A DNA stretch of 64,000 nucleotides from positions 94,078-158,077 of the forward strand of contig JANQSO010000003.1 in assembly GCA_028284005.1 (NCBI GenBank), given 5' to 3'. Numbering within the stretch: the stretch's first letter is position 1; every line of letters begins with the position of its first letter. The position numbers were made by a program, and so were the translations under genes. Below, one piece after another: positions 42,946-51,733 of the stretch. Source of the DNA: Flavobacteriaceae bacterium. Lineage in GTDB: Bacteria > Bacteroidota > Bacteroidia > Flavobacteriales > Flavobacteriaceae. Under the pieces are notes generated by a model, which searched no databases, was not told the origin of the DNA, and saw only the letters and a program-made list of their open reading frames with translations.

Positions 42946-45489
42946 CTATCGAACAACTAACTTCTTAGTGACAAACTGATTTCCACTTTGCAATCTTACA
43001 AAGTAGATTCCCGATGTTAAATCTGATGTAGGGAATGTCATTTGTTGAGCCGTGTCAAAATTTCCTTCAAAAAGGGTTCTTAATTTCTTTCCGCTGATAT
43101 CATATAAAGAAATACTTCCTTCTGAAGAAATGGTATGTTCAACTGTAAATTGCGTTGTAGCCGGATTTGGATAAATAGCAATTTCCTTCAAGGCGATCAA
43201 ATTATCATCTGTGCCTAACACAATATTCGACAGGTCGTAGCTGTGCATGGACCGTCCAAAAGTACCCGCATATAAGGTATTGGTAGGTTCATGCAGTTTT
43301 AAATCCCGGATGATGGTCAAAGGGAGGTCATTTCCTAAGATATCCCAACTTGCTCCGTCATTTTGTGAATACCAAACGTTGAGGTCTGTTGCTACGATTA
43401 AAAGGTCTTCCGTAGAATTTATAATAATATCATTCACAGGAATACCCGGTAGATTGGAAGAGATATCTGTCCAATTCTGCCCTGCGTCAGTAGTTTTAAA
43501 AACATGTGGGTCATAGTCCAACACACCAAAGCCTGAAAAAGTAACGTAAGCTGTCTGATCGTCACTTGGAGAAATAGCAATAGACGTGACATATCTGTCC
43601 GGCAAACCACTACTGATATTGGTCCAGGTAGTACCCCCGTCGAAAGTTACATTTACATTTCCATCATCACTTCCCGTATAAATAGCATCCAGATTATTAT
43701 AAGATGGAGCTATAGCTGTAAGTGTTCCATAGGATAATGAACCGCTTGGATGCTGGCCGTTGGTAAGGTCCGGACTTATAGCAGTCCAAAATACCGCTCT
43801 GTCCGAGATGTATAATCTATTACTTCCGTAAAAAGCTTTTTCAGAATTAAAAGGAGACAAAACCACAGGAGTGTTCCAATTGGTCCTGTCGGAGCCACTT
43901 ATTCCGTCCGTTGCATTTACAAAATTACTTCCTCCGTTTGTAGACCTGCGTAGATTTCCCCATTGAGCTTCGCCATAAACATAACTATTGTCAACAGGGT
44001 CCACATTTACATGGAAACCATCTCCGCCTATAATAGCAGCCCAGTCGTTTGTACCGGCCGTTAATGTTCGTATCGTGTTATTATCTTGTGTTCCACCATA
44101 TAATCTTTCAGGTTGAGTATAGTCTACTTCAATGTTGTAGAACTGCGTAATTGCGAGATTTGTAAACTTGGCCCATGAACTACCTCCGTTTTGAGAAAGG
44201 TAAACTCCGCCGTCATTACCAGCTAAAATACGGTCGTTATTAATTTGGGAGAATTCCAATGCGTGGTGATCCACATGCATTCCGTTTACCTGTTGCCAGT
44301 TATTGCCGCCATCGGTGGTTTTAGACATTAACTGCCCCAATACATATACTTCATCCGGATCGGTAGGGTTAACTCGAATATTTCCAAAATACCACCCGAA
44401 AGAGGCATCAATCCCGTTTAATTCAGCCAAGGTGACCAGTGTCCAATTGTCCCCGTTGTCATCAGATCTGTACAAACCGTTAAACTCATTTGTGATCTCG
44501 TTTGTAGTGAAACGGGCATAGACTGTAGATGGATTGGATTCAGAAATTGCCAAACCAATTCTTCCGGTTTGAGGATCTGGAGCCGGAAGTCCATTTGCCG
44601 CGCCTAGTTCTGTCCATGTGGTTCCGCCGTCAACAGAACGATGAATAACAGAAGTAACTCCGCCATAATCACGTTGCCATGGTTTACGGGTACGTTCCCA
44701 CATAGCAGCAAAAATAATATTAGTGTTTTGAGGATTCATAGCGACATCAATAGCTGCCGTAGAATCTGTTACAAATAGCACCTGTTCCCAACTGGTACCT
44801 CCGTTGGTTGTTCTGTATATCCCTCTTTCCTGGTTGTAACCATATAGTTTTCCGGTAGCTGCCGCAAAAACTCTATCCGGATCATTAGGGTCCACTACTA
44901 TGCGTCCAATATGATCGCTGCCGTCCAAACCAATATTGGTCCAGCTGGCACCGGCATCGTCAGACCTATAGATCCCATCTCCATAAAAGGCACCGGATGT
45001 TGCACTTCCATTGGCTTCTCCGGTTCCTACATAGATTCTTTGTGAATTGGAAGGTGCAATGGCAATATTTCCTATAGAAGGCTTTCCTATTTCGTCGAAA
45101 ATAGGTGTCCAGCTATCTCCTGCATTGATGGTCTTAAAAACGCCACCAACAGCTGTAGAAACATAAAAAACATCGTCATCATCCGGAGATATTGCGACAT
45201 CGGTGACTCTTCCCCCGGTATTAAACGGACCAATTAACTCCCAATCGCTTCCATTGGATTCAGGCCGTGCAGAAAGAATACTTCTTGCCTGATCCGTTGC
45301 ATCCTCGATCGCTTTTCGGTTAATATAATTGTTGGGATATGCACGTTGATTGTACATCCATTCGTGTGGGTATTCACCCATCAATGAATCGTTTTCAGTA
45401 GCAGTAGAATCTTTTTCAGAAAAAAGTAACAGAGCAGTTATGCCCAATATTGAAACATAAAATAATAGCCTTAGGGTAGTGTTTTTCAT
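42946..45489 (-). CDS. Sortilin/BNR-repeat T9SS protein
   Basis: 847 residues. N-terminal hydrophobic signal (LRLLFYVSILGITALLLFSE). The body is one or two beta propellers of VPS10/sortilin-like and BNR Asp-box type, with many SxDxGxxW units such as INAGDSWTPIF, SDDAGASWTNIG, TTDGGNNWQQV and TTDAGQNWTDIS. The last ~80 residues are a T9SS type A sorting domain (AIYPNPATTQFTVEH, LYDISGKKLRTLFEG, SGIYFVRLQSG, and the end KKLVVR). An exported surface protein; members may bind or cut glycans or act as scaffolds. A clean promoter sits upstream, divergent from the S9 peptidase gene. Confidence 0.9.
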   Translation of the reverse strand: MKNTTLRLLFYVSILGITALLLFSEKDSTATENDSLMGEYPHEWMYNQRAYPNNYINRKAIEDATDQARSILSARPESNGSDWELIGPFNTGGRVTDVAISPDDDDVFYVSTAVGGVFKTINAGDSWTPIFDEIGKPSIGNIAIAPSNSQRIYVGTGEANGSATSGAFYGDGIYRSDDAGASWTNIGLDGSDHIGRIVVDPNDPDRVFAAATGKLYGYNQERGIYRTTNGGTSWEQVLFVTDSTAAIDVAMNPQNTNIIFAAMWERTRKPWQRDYGGVTSVIHRSVDGGTTWTELGAANGLPAPDPQTGRIGLAISESNPSTVYARFTTNEITNEFNGLYRSDDNGDNWTLVTLAELNGIDASFGWYFGNIRVNPTDPDEVYVLGQLMSKTTDGGNNWQQVNGMHVDHHALEFSQINNDRILAGNDGGVYLSQNGGSSWAKFTNLAITQFYNIEVDYTQPERLYGGTQDNNTIRTLTAGTNDWAAIIGGDGFHVNVDPVDNSYVYGEAQWGNLRRSTNGGSNFVNATDGISGSDRTNWNTPVVLSPFNSEKAFYGSNRLYISDRAVFWTAISPDLTNGQHPSGSLSYGTLTAIAPSYNNLDAIYTGSDDGNVNVTFDGGTTWTNISSGLPDRYVTSIAISPSDDQTAYVTFSGFGVLDYDPHVFKTTDAGQNWTDISSNLPGIPVNDIIINSTEDLLIVATDLNVWYSQNDGASWDILGNDLPLTIIRDLKLHEPTNTLYAGTFGRSMHSYDLSNIVLGTDDNLIALKEIAIYPNPATTQFTVEHTISSEGSISLYDISGKKLRTLFEGNFDTAQQMTFPTSDLTSGIYFVRLQSGNQFVTKKLVVR

Positions 45490-45505
45490 AGCATTGCATT
45501 TTATC

Positions 45506-45536
45506 CAAAGATAGTATAAGAAAAGCTAATTTGAAA
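45506..45536 (-). promoter_or_regulatory. Promoter of the sortilin-like T9SS gene
   Basis: Minus strand TTTC (45536-45533), 19-nt spacer, TATCTTTG (45513-45506). The -7 element is perfect and three of four -33 bases match. Shares its -33 base with the divergent promoter at 45530-45560. Leader about 11 nt. Confidence 0.6.
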
Positions 45537-45560
45537 AACTTCTTAAAAGGACTATCTTTA
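45530..45560 (+). promoter_or_regulatory. Promoter of the S9 peptidase gene
   Basis: TTTG (45530-45533), 19-nt spacer, TATCTTTA (45553-45560); perfect -33, seven of eight -7 bases, consensus spacing. Leader about 13 nt to ATG 45580. Confidence 0.7.
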
Positions 45561-45579
45561 GCTTCCTAAATTTCCAGAT

Positions 45580-47616
45580 ATGCAGACCAATTTTCGCCTT
45601 TATTCTTTCATTGTTGTTTTCTTACTTTTTTCGTTTCAACTTTCGGCTCAACTTCAAAAAAACTTTGAAGCTTTAGATGTGTTTCAGTTGGAATACACCG
45701 GAGATCCACAAATATCACCTGACGGGGATTATATCGTATACCGCCGTACAGGTTTTGATATTATGAAGGACCGCAGTAAAGGAAATCTTTGGATACTTAG
45801 TACCGATGGTAGAAAGATCCACCACAAGCTGTCGACTCGCGAAGGAAGTGAAGGAAGTGCACGGTGGTCACCTTCAGGCGACCGAATTGCTTTTGTAAGT
45901 AGTACCGATGAGGGAAGTGAGATCTATTTGTATTGGACCTCTACAGGGGCTATAGCTAAACTGTCACAGCTTGAAAATAGCCCTTCGGCGATAACATGGT
46001 CTCCCGATGGCACTAAGATCGCTTTTTCAATGAAAGTAAATGAAAAGCCGCCTGTAATTGCAAAAATGCCCTCTAAGCCCAAAGATGCAAAATGGGCAGA
46101 AGCTCCCAGAATTACTGACAGGCTTAAGCATGAAGCAGATGGTACCGGATACTTAAAACCCGGTTTCAGACATATTTTTGTGATTCCTTCGGAAGGAGGC
46201 ACACCCCGGCAGCTCACCAGTGGAAATTTTAATCATGGAGGTAATTTGTCCTGGTCTCCGAACGGGCAACTCATTTATTTTTCGGCAAATAGGAACGAGG
46301 ATTGGGAATACGATTTCAGGAATTCCGAGATCTATTCGGTAAATACAAATACAGGGGTTATCAATACTCATACCGACCGCAATGGGCCAGACCGGTCACC
46401 TAAGGTTTCTCCAAACGGAAAGTACATTGCCTACCTGGGATTTGAGGATAAGGTACAGGCTTATCAGATCACACAATTACAATTGATGGATGCAAACGGA
46501 ACCAATAAAAGAGTACTTTCTTCCGGGTTTGACCGAAGCATAAGCAATGTGACCTGGTCTAAGGATAGCAAGGGTCTTTATTTTAAGTACAATGACCTGG
46601 GTGTTACTAAGATCGGCTATATCAATTTAAAGGGGAAGGTAACAGATGTTGTGAATAATGTTGGAGGAACAACGTTAGGGCGGCCCTATTCCAGTGGTAG
46701 TTTTAGTGTTTCTAACCAGGGAAAGATCGCTTATACTATTTCACGTACAGACAGGCCTGCCGATGTTGCCATAGTAGAAAAGGGGTCTAAGCCTGAAGTT
46801 CTGACGGGTGTAAATGACGATCTTATTAACTATCGAAACATGGGAACGGTAGAAGAGATATGGTACAAATCTTCTGTAGATGGAAGAGATATACAGGGAT
46901 GGATAGTGTATCCACCAAACTATAAAAAAGGAGACAAAGCGCCTTTACTGGTTGAAAACCACGGAGGCCCAATTTTAAATTACGGACCTCATTTTTCAGC
47001 TGAAATACAATTGTATGCTGCTGCAGGTTATGTAGTTTTTTATCCTAACCCAAGAGGAAGTACCAGTTACGGAGAAGAGTTTGGAAATTTGCTATTCAAT
47101 AACTATCCCGGTGAAGATTATAATGATGTGATGGATGGAGTGGACGAATTAATTAAGAAAGGGATCGCTAATGAAGATCAATTATATGTTACCGGAGGAA
47201 GTGCAGGAGGAATTATGACCGCATGGATCATTGGAAAGAACAATCGTTTTAAAGCAGCTGTTGTGGCTAAACCGGTAATGAACTGGATCAGTAAGACCCT
47301 GGTGGCAGATAATTATTATGGGTATGCTAATTCACGTTATCCGGGACAACCCTGGGAAAACTTTGAGAATTATTGGAAATTCTCTCCTATATCTTTGGTA
47401 GGAAATGTAGAAACACCCACTATGGTGATGGTAGGGATGAACGATTTACGAACTCCGCCAAGTGAAGCCAAACAATTATATCACGCGTTGAAATTGAGGA
47501 AGATCGAAACGGTATTGGTAGAGATACCCGAAGCTTCTCACGGTATTGCATCACGCCCCAGTAATTTAATTACTAAAGTGGCACATACGTTGGCTTGGTT
47601 GGAGAAGTATAAATAA
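45580..47616 (+). CDS. S9 family prolyl oligopeptidase-like serine peptidase, exported
   Basis: 678 residues. Signal peptide with the stretch LYSFIVVFLLFSFQLSAQ, an N-terminal seven-bladed propeller with TolB/PD40 motifs (QISPDGDYIVYRRTG, RWSPSGDRIAFVS, TWSPDGTKIAF), then an alpha/beta hydrolase domain with Ser541 in GGSAGG, Asp622 in GMNDLRTPP and His654 in ASHGIA. Cuts short peptides in the periplasm or at the surface, probably as a dipeptidyl peptidase or acylaminoacyl peptidase-like enzyme. Confidence 0.93.
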   Translation: MQTNFRLYSFIVVFLLFSFQLSAQLQKNFEALDVFQLEYTGDPQISPDGDYIVYRRTGFDIMKDRSKGNLWILSTDGRKIHHKLSTREGSEGSARWSPSGDRIAFVSSTDEGSEIYLYWTSTGAIAKLSQLENSPSAITWSPDGTKIAFSMKVNEKPPVIAKMPSKPKDAKWAEAPRITDRLKHEADGTGYLKPGFRHIFVIPSEGGTPRQLTSGNFNHGGNLSWSPNGQLIYFSANRNEDWEYDFRNSEIYSVNTNTGVINTHTDRNGPDRSPKVSPNGKYIAYLGFEDKVQAYQITQLQLMDANGTNKRVLSSGFDRSISNVTWSKDSKGLYFKYNDLGVTKIGYINLKGKVTDVVNNVGGTTLGRPYSSGSFSVSNQGKIAYTISRTDRPADVAIVEKGSKPEVLTGVNDDLINYRNMGTVEEIWYKSSVDGRDIQGWIVYPPNYKKGDKAPLLVENHGGPILNYGPHFSAEIQLYAAAGYVVFYPNPRGSTSYGEEFGNLLFNNYPGEDYNDVMDGVDELIKKGIANEDQLYVTGGSAGGIMTAWIIGKNNRFKAAVVAKPVMNWISKTLVADNYYGYANSRYPGQPWENFENYWKFSPISLVGNVETPTMVMVGMNDLRTPPSEAKQLYHALKLRKIETVLVEIPEASHGIASRPSNLITKVAHTLAWLEKYK

Positions 47617-47621
47617 ATAAT

Positions 47622-48563
47622 CTAAAATACCAACTCCATTTTTATGTTACTTCGTTTATAGGGCCTGTCCGGTTCTACGGGAATTTCTATAAAGCCATAT
47701 TTTCGGTAAATATAGATGGCGTTTTCCAGTTTTGTATTAGAATAAAGGACCAGTTTTTTAAAATTATTTTGTTTTGCAAAATCAATACAATGCTGCATTA
47801 GCTTCTGCCCAATTTTTTTGCCACGCTGGTTAGGTGATACTGCCATCTTTGTGAGTTCAAAGATACCTTCTTCCATTTTCATTAGTGCTACCGTACCAAG
47901 GGCGATGCCATCTTCAACCGCGAAGAAGATATGCCCTCCGGGTTTTAGGATGTATTGGTTAGGATTGCTTAAAACCTCTCTGTCCAGGTCCTCCACATAA
48001 AAATAGGTCTCCACCCATTCAATATTCAGGTCATAAAAGGCTTGTGCATATTCCTTTTTAAAGGAGGTGATCCGGATCGTCTTTTGTTTTTCGATCTTTT
48101 CTTTTATGGTTTCCATAAATTTTCCGGAGTGTAAGCACTGCTCGAACATCCCGATATGTTCTATGAGCGTATTGGCTGGAGTATTGGTATATTCTTTTAC
48201 CGTTTCATCCATGATCTTCCACAGTGGCCTTATTTTCGAAAGAAGTGTAATTCCTTTTTCAGAAAGTGTAATTTGCTTTTTCCGTTTGTCCGTAGCATCT
48301 TCTTCCAGAAGAACCAGGCCTTTTTTTTGAAGCTTATTGATGGTTTGAGTAACGGCCGGTTGAGACGTTAAGAGTGACTCCCGTAAAGTTGTATTTGTAA
48401 TTTCTTTACAGGATGATATTTTATAAAATGCCGGAAACAGGTAAGGATCAAAATCTATTCCCTGATCGTCATAAATGAATTGGATCTCTTTCATCAGGCT
48501 CTCACTAAGCCTTTTGAGCCTGGAGCCCAATCCAATTTCACCAAGAGCTTGTAATGTATCCAT
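47622..48563 (-). CDS. MarR-type regulator fused to GNAT acetyltransferase
   Basis: 313 residues in two domains. About 1-150 is a MarR winged helix (SLLTSQPAVTQTINKLQKKG, LVLLEEDATDKRKKQITLS). About 155-313 is a GNAT N-acetyltransferase with the acetyl-CoA loop in KMAVSPNQRGKKIGQKLMQ and the family ending YRKYGFIEIP. Fusion proteins of this kind may sense and modify a small molecule or be self-acetylating. It sits behind ftcD and hutI on the same strand with its own promoter and operator, so a link to histidine breakdown is possible but not shown. Confidence 0.92.
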   Translation of the reverse strand: MDTLQALGEIGLGSRLKRLSESLMKEIQFIYDDQGIDFDPYLFPAFYKISSCKEITNTTLRESLLTSQPAVTQTINKLQKKGLVLLEEDATDKRKKQITLSEKGITLLSKIRPLWKIMDETVKEYTNTPANTLIEHIGMFEQCLHSGKFMETIKEKIEKQKTIRITSFKKEYAQAFYDLNIEWVETYFYVEDLDREVLSNPNQYILKPGGHIFFAVEDGIALGTVALMKMEEGIFELTKMAVSPNQRGKKIGQKLMQHCIDFAKQNNFKKLVLYSNTKLENAIYIYRKYGFIEIPVEPDRPYKRSNIKMELVF

Positions 48564-48587
48564 ATAAGTATTTATATAAGTGCTTAT
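48564..48587. promoter_or_regulatory. Tandem 12-bp near-palindromes, probable MarR autoregulatory operator
   Basis: ATAAGTATTTAT (48564-48575) directly followed by ATAAGTGCTTAT (48576-48587). Each is palindromic or nearly so (arms ATAAG / CTTAT or TTTAT) and the two agree at 10 of 12 positions. They lie between the -7 element and the start codon of the MarR-GNAT gene, covering the predicted transcription start, which is where an autorepressor would bind. Confidence 0.55.
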
Positions 48588-48588
48588 G

Positions 48589-48619
48589 TAAAAATATAAA
48601 AGAATTTTATAACTACAAA
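48589..48619 (-). promoter_or_regulatory. Promoter of the MarR-GNAT gene
   Basis: Minus strand TTTG (48619-48616), 19-nt spacer, TATTTTTA (48596-48589): exact -33, seven of eight -7 bases, consensus spacing. The operator pair follows immediately. Confidence 0.6.
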
Positions 48620-48668
48620 ATTTCTGTAGATTTTTAAGAGTTATTTAGCACTAACTAAGAGGGTGGTT

Positions 48669-50360
48669 TTACATTTTGGAATCGATATAGGCTATCGTTT
48701 CTTCCTCTATTGCAATGGTTTTACTATATATGTTAGCAGCTTTAGAAAGAATAGCATCGGCAAACTCACGGTCTTTGATGTCTTTTGCATTGATACGTAC
48801 ATTAAAGTAAGCACCTATTACTGCGGTTCGGGCACACAGGATACCTACACCTGCATCAGATAACGAACTTTGTAACCCATCTTTTACCATAGCCTGCATC
48901 ACCTCCATAGACTGGTAGGCTGTTTCCATAACCTGAAACGGAATCTCCGTTGCATATTTGGTTGCTTCTTCAATGGCAGCTTTTCTGGCTTCCTTTTCTG
49001 AATCTGTACCTTGTGGCATTCTAAAACCGTCAATTATTTTATTGAAAGCATTGGTATCCTCATCTACTAAGAATAGCAATCTATTTTTGTAATCTTGTCC
49101 TTTTTCAGCCCATTGTGAGTAGAATTCCCACTTGTCATCCCAACCGGCTTTATGTGCTGACAGATTTGCAACCATGGTTCCTAAGGCAACTCCTAAAGTA
49201 CCAACGTAAGCTGCAATAGAACCTCCTCCCGGGGCCATAGATTCACCGGCAGTTTCATCTGCAAAATCATCCAGTTTGAAATCTATTAATTTTTTCTTTC
49301 CGTCGTCGAGCATATACTCGATGATCTTTTCCTGAGGGTTGAAAGGCTTCAGGTCGTCCAGACCAAGGGACTTTACTGCGATCTTGATCTTTTCACTTTC
49401 AGCAATTCCTAATGACCGCCCCTGCTTGGTAAGGAAATAATCGGCAGCATCGAGCATGGCCTGTAAAGGTATCAGGCCTATTAATTCAGATCCTGTAACT
49501 CTCAAACCTCTTTTTTCAGCTGCCTTACAGGTTTCATCAAAAGCGACATGCATTGAAGTGATTGAAATATTAGTAAGGTTGTATGAAATTTGTGCAATTC
49601 CATATTCTTCGATATACCACCCTATACCTTTTACCGCTTTTAATTTTCCGGGAATACGAACCGGCTCTCCGTTAGCGTCTAAGACCTTTTTCCCTGTAAT
49701 TGGGTTCCCTTCCCGTTTTACACGTCCGGCTTCTCTAATATCGAATGCAATGGCATTGGCTCTTCGGGTGGAAGTGGTATTTAGATTAACATTGTATGCT
49801 ATCAGGAAATCGCGTGCCGAAATAGCGGTTGCGCCGGTTTTCACTACACTCTCATTAAATTCTGAAGGGCCAAAATCCGGTTTCCAATCCGGATCTGATA
49901 ACTTTTTTGGTAAACCTTCATATTCTCCCGAACGGCAATTGGCCAAGTTTTTACGTTTGTCTTCTTTCGCGGCTTTTTCATAAAAATATCCGGGAATTCC
50001 CAGTTCTTTGCCTACACGTTCCCCTAATTTATGAGCATATTTTGCAGTTTCTTCTAAACTAATATTAGAGATCGGTACCAATGGACAAACATCGTTAGCA
50101 CCAAAACGGGGGTGTTCACCGCTATGCTTACTCATATCTATTAATTCGGATGCCTTTTTAATAAGCCTGAAAGCAGCTTCTATAACAGGTTCCGGAGCTC
50201 CAACAAAAGTGATCACGGTCCTGTTGGTTGCTTTTCCGGGATCTACATCCAGCAATTTTACTCCTTCCACTGTTTCCACTACGCTGGCAATGGTTTGTAT
50301 TTTTACACTGTCACGGCCTTCACTGATGTTTGGCACACATTCTATAAGTTGTTTCTGCAT
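48669..50360 (-). CDS. ftcD: Bifunctional glutamate formimidoyltransferase / formimido-THF cyclodeaminase
   Basis: 563 residues from ATG 50360 (MQKQLIECVPNISEGRD); an in-frame TTG at 50381 lies at a -7 element and is unlikely. N-terminal FTCD_N domains (1-330; CVPNISEGRDSVKIQ, HSGEHPRFGANDVCPLVPIS, ITSMHVAFDETCKAA) transfer the formimino group from formiminoglutamate to tetrahydrofolate. C-terminal FTCD_C domain (about 350-563; DDFADETAGESMAPGGGSIA, MVANLSAHKAGW, ILCARTAVIGAYFN) deaminates it. Final step of histidine breakdown, downstream of hutI. Confidence 0.95.
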   Translation of the reverse strand: MQKQLIECVPNISEGRDSVKIQTIASVVETVEGVKLLDVDPGKATNRTVITFVGAPEPVIEAAFRLIKKASELIDMSKHSGEHPRFGANDVCPLVPISNISLEETAKYAHKLGERVGKELGIPGYFYEKAAKEDKRKNLANCRSGEYEGLPKKLSDPDWKPDFGPSEFNESVVKTGATAISARDFLIAYNVNLNTTSTRRANAIAFDIREAGRVKREGNPITGKKVLDANGEPVRIPGKLKAVKGIGWYIEEYGIAQISYNLTNISITSMHVAFDETCKAAEKRGLRVTGSELIGLIPLQAMLDAADYFLTKQGRSLGIAESEKIKIAVKSLGLDDLKPFNPQEKIIEYMLDDGKKKLIDFKLDDFADETAGESMAPGGGSIAAYVGTLGVALGTMVANLSAHKAGWDDKWEFYSQWAEKGQDYKNRLLFLVDEDTNAFNKIIDGFRMPQGTDSEKEARKAAIEEATKYATEIPFQVMETAYQSMEVMQAMVKDGLQSSLSDAGVGILCARTAVIGAYFNVRINAKDIKDREFADAILSKAANIYSKTIAIEEETIAYIDSKM

Positions 50361-50378
50361 GATCTCTGTTTTGGAGCC

Positions 50379-50386
50379 CAAATTTA
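50379..50386 (-). promoter_or_regulatory. -7 element ahead of ftcD
   Basis: Minus strand TAAATTTG, a perfect TAnnTTTG, in the 74-bp gap between hutI and ftcD. No -33 element at 19-20 nt. Could be an internal promoter; leader about 13 nt. Confidence 0.35.
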
Positions 50387-50434
50387 GGTATGTTTTTTTA
50401 TTTGGACGGAATCATTTTTAAAAAAGAATCGGGT

Positions 50435-51670
50435 TTAGATCAATTTACCGTTAAGTAGTACTTTATCAACCAAATTACTTCCAAAAGCATACGGTAAATA
50501 CCCATAGGAAGGAATCTCTTTAGTGATAATTACATTTGCTTTCTTTCCTTTGGTAATACTTCCGTGTGTCTCGCTTAGCCCCATTGCATAGGCCCCATTT
50601 ATAGTAGCTGCATTGATAGCTTCTTCCGGAGTTAATTTCATTTTTATGCAAGCAGTAGCAACCACAAAATTCATATTTCCACTTGGAGTGGACCCCGGAT
50701 TGTAATCTGTTGCGAGTGCCAGGGGCAATCCGGCATCTATCAATTGTCGCCCCGGAGTATACGGAATACTCAAAAAATAAGAGCAGGAGGGAAGTGCTAC
50801 CGGCATCGTATCAGAGCCTTGTAATGCTTTTATATCATCATCTGTCAGAACCTCCAAATGGTCAACACTTAACGCATGATGTTTTACACCCATGGCAATG
50901 CCTCCCAGAGCGGTAAATTGATTCACGTGAATTTTTGGAATAAGACTGTATTTCTTTGCTTCGGAAAGAATACGGTCGGTATCTTCAACCGAAAAATAAC
51001 CTTCTTCACAAAAAACATCTACATATTCGGCAAGTCTGTCTTTAGCCACTTTTGGAAGCATTTCATTGCAAACCATGTCCAAATACCCTTCTTTATTTCC
51101 TTTAAATTCAACAGGTAATGCATGTGCTCCCAGGAATGTGGTTTTTATGGCAACCGGATAATTTTTTCCCAGTTTTTTCGCAACCCTTAGCATTTTTAAT
51201 TCGGCTTCAGTGGTAAGTCCATAACCGCTTTTTATTTCTATGGCGCCGGTGCCTAAACGCATCACTTCCTCTAACCGGGAAGCCGATTGATGATACAGGT
51301 CTTCTTCCGAAGTATTCTGTAATTTTTTTGCGCTGTTCAAAATCCCGCCGCCTTTTTCGGCAATTTCCTGATAGCTCAGCCCGTTGATCCTGTCAACAAA
51401 TTCCTGTTCTCTGTTCCCTGCGTACACAAGGTGGGTATGAGAGTCACACCAGGCAGGTAGAACGATCCTTCCTGTACAATCTATAGTTTCGGGAACCTGG
51501 AGTTCTGTTAGGTTTTCCATCTTTCCGAAGTCAGCGATACGGTCATCTTCCACCAGTAACCAGGCATTTTTAATAGTTGGTAGCTCTTTCATAGCCGCTC
51601 CACTAATTTTTGCTGGTGAATCTTCCCAAACCTGAAGCAGTTCTTTAATATTTGTTAACAAAACTTTCAT
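50435..51670 (-). CDS. hutI: Imidazolonepropionase
   Basis: 411 residues of the amidohydrolase superfamily: VLPAWCDSHTHLVYAG (metal His pair), KSGYGLTTEAELKMLRV, TTFLGAHALPVEF, KIHVNQFTALGG, SVDHLEVLTDDD, and LATDYNPGSTPSGN with the conserved Asp. Converts imidazolone-5-propionate to formiminoglutamate, the substrate of FtcD. Read with ftcD; hutH and hutU are not in the window. 63 bp separate its start from the divergent PLP-enzyme gene. Confidence 0.95.
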   Translation of the reverse strand: MKVLLTNIKELLQVWEDSPAKISGAAMKELPTIKNAWLLVEDDRIADFGKMENLTELQVPETIDCTGRIVLPAWCDSHTHLVYAGNREQEFVDRINGLSYQEIAEKGGGILNSAKKLQNTSEEDLYHQSASRLEEVMRLGTGAIEIKSGYGLTTEAELKMLRVAKKLGKNYPVAIKTTFLGAHALPVEFKGNKEGYLDMVCNEMLPKVAKDRLAEYVDVFCEEGYFSVEDTDRILSEAKKYSLIPKIHVNQFTALGGIAMGVKHHALSVDHLEVLTDDDIKALQGSDTMPVALPSCSYFLSIPYTPGRQLIDAGLPLALATDYNPGSTPSGNMNFVVATACIKMKLTPEEAINAATINGAYAMGLSETHGSITKGKKANVIITKEIPSYGYLPYAFGSNLVDKVLLNGKLI

Positions 51671-51733
51671 TGGCTAAAGATAGCAAACCTGAAAATGAAT
51701 TTATAACTTAGAGCTTTAAAAAAGATCTTTTAG

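Noticed and set aside
51675..51682. TATCTTTA on the minus strand as the hutI promoter
   Set aside because: It lies only 5 bp before the ATG and has no -33 element at 18-21 nt, so it would need a leaderless message; left out of the features.
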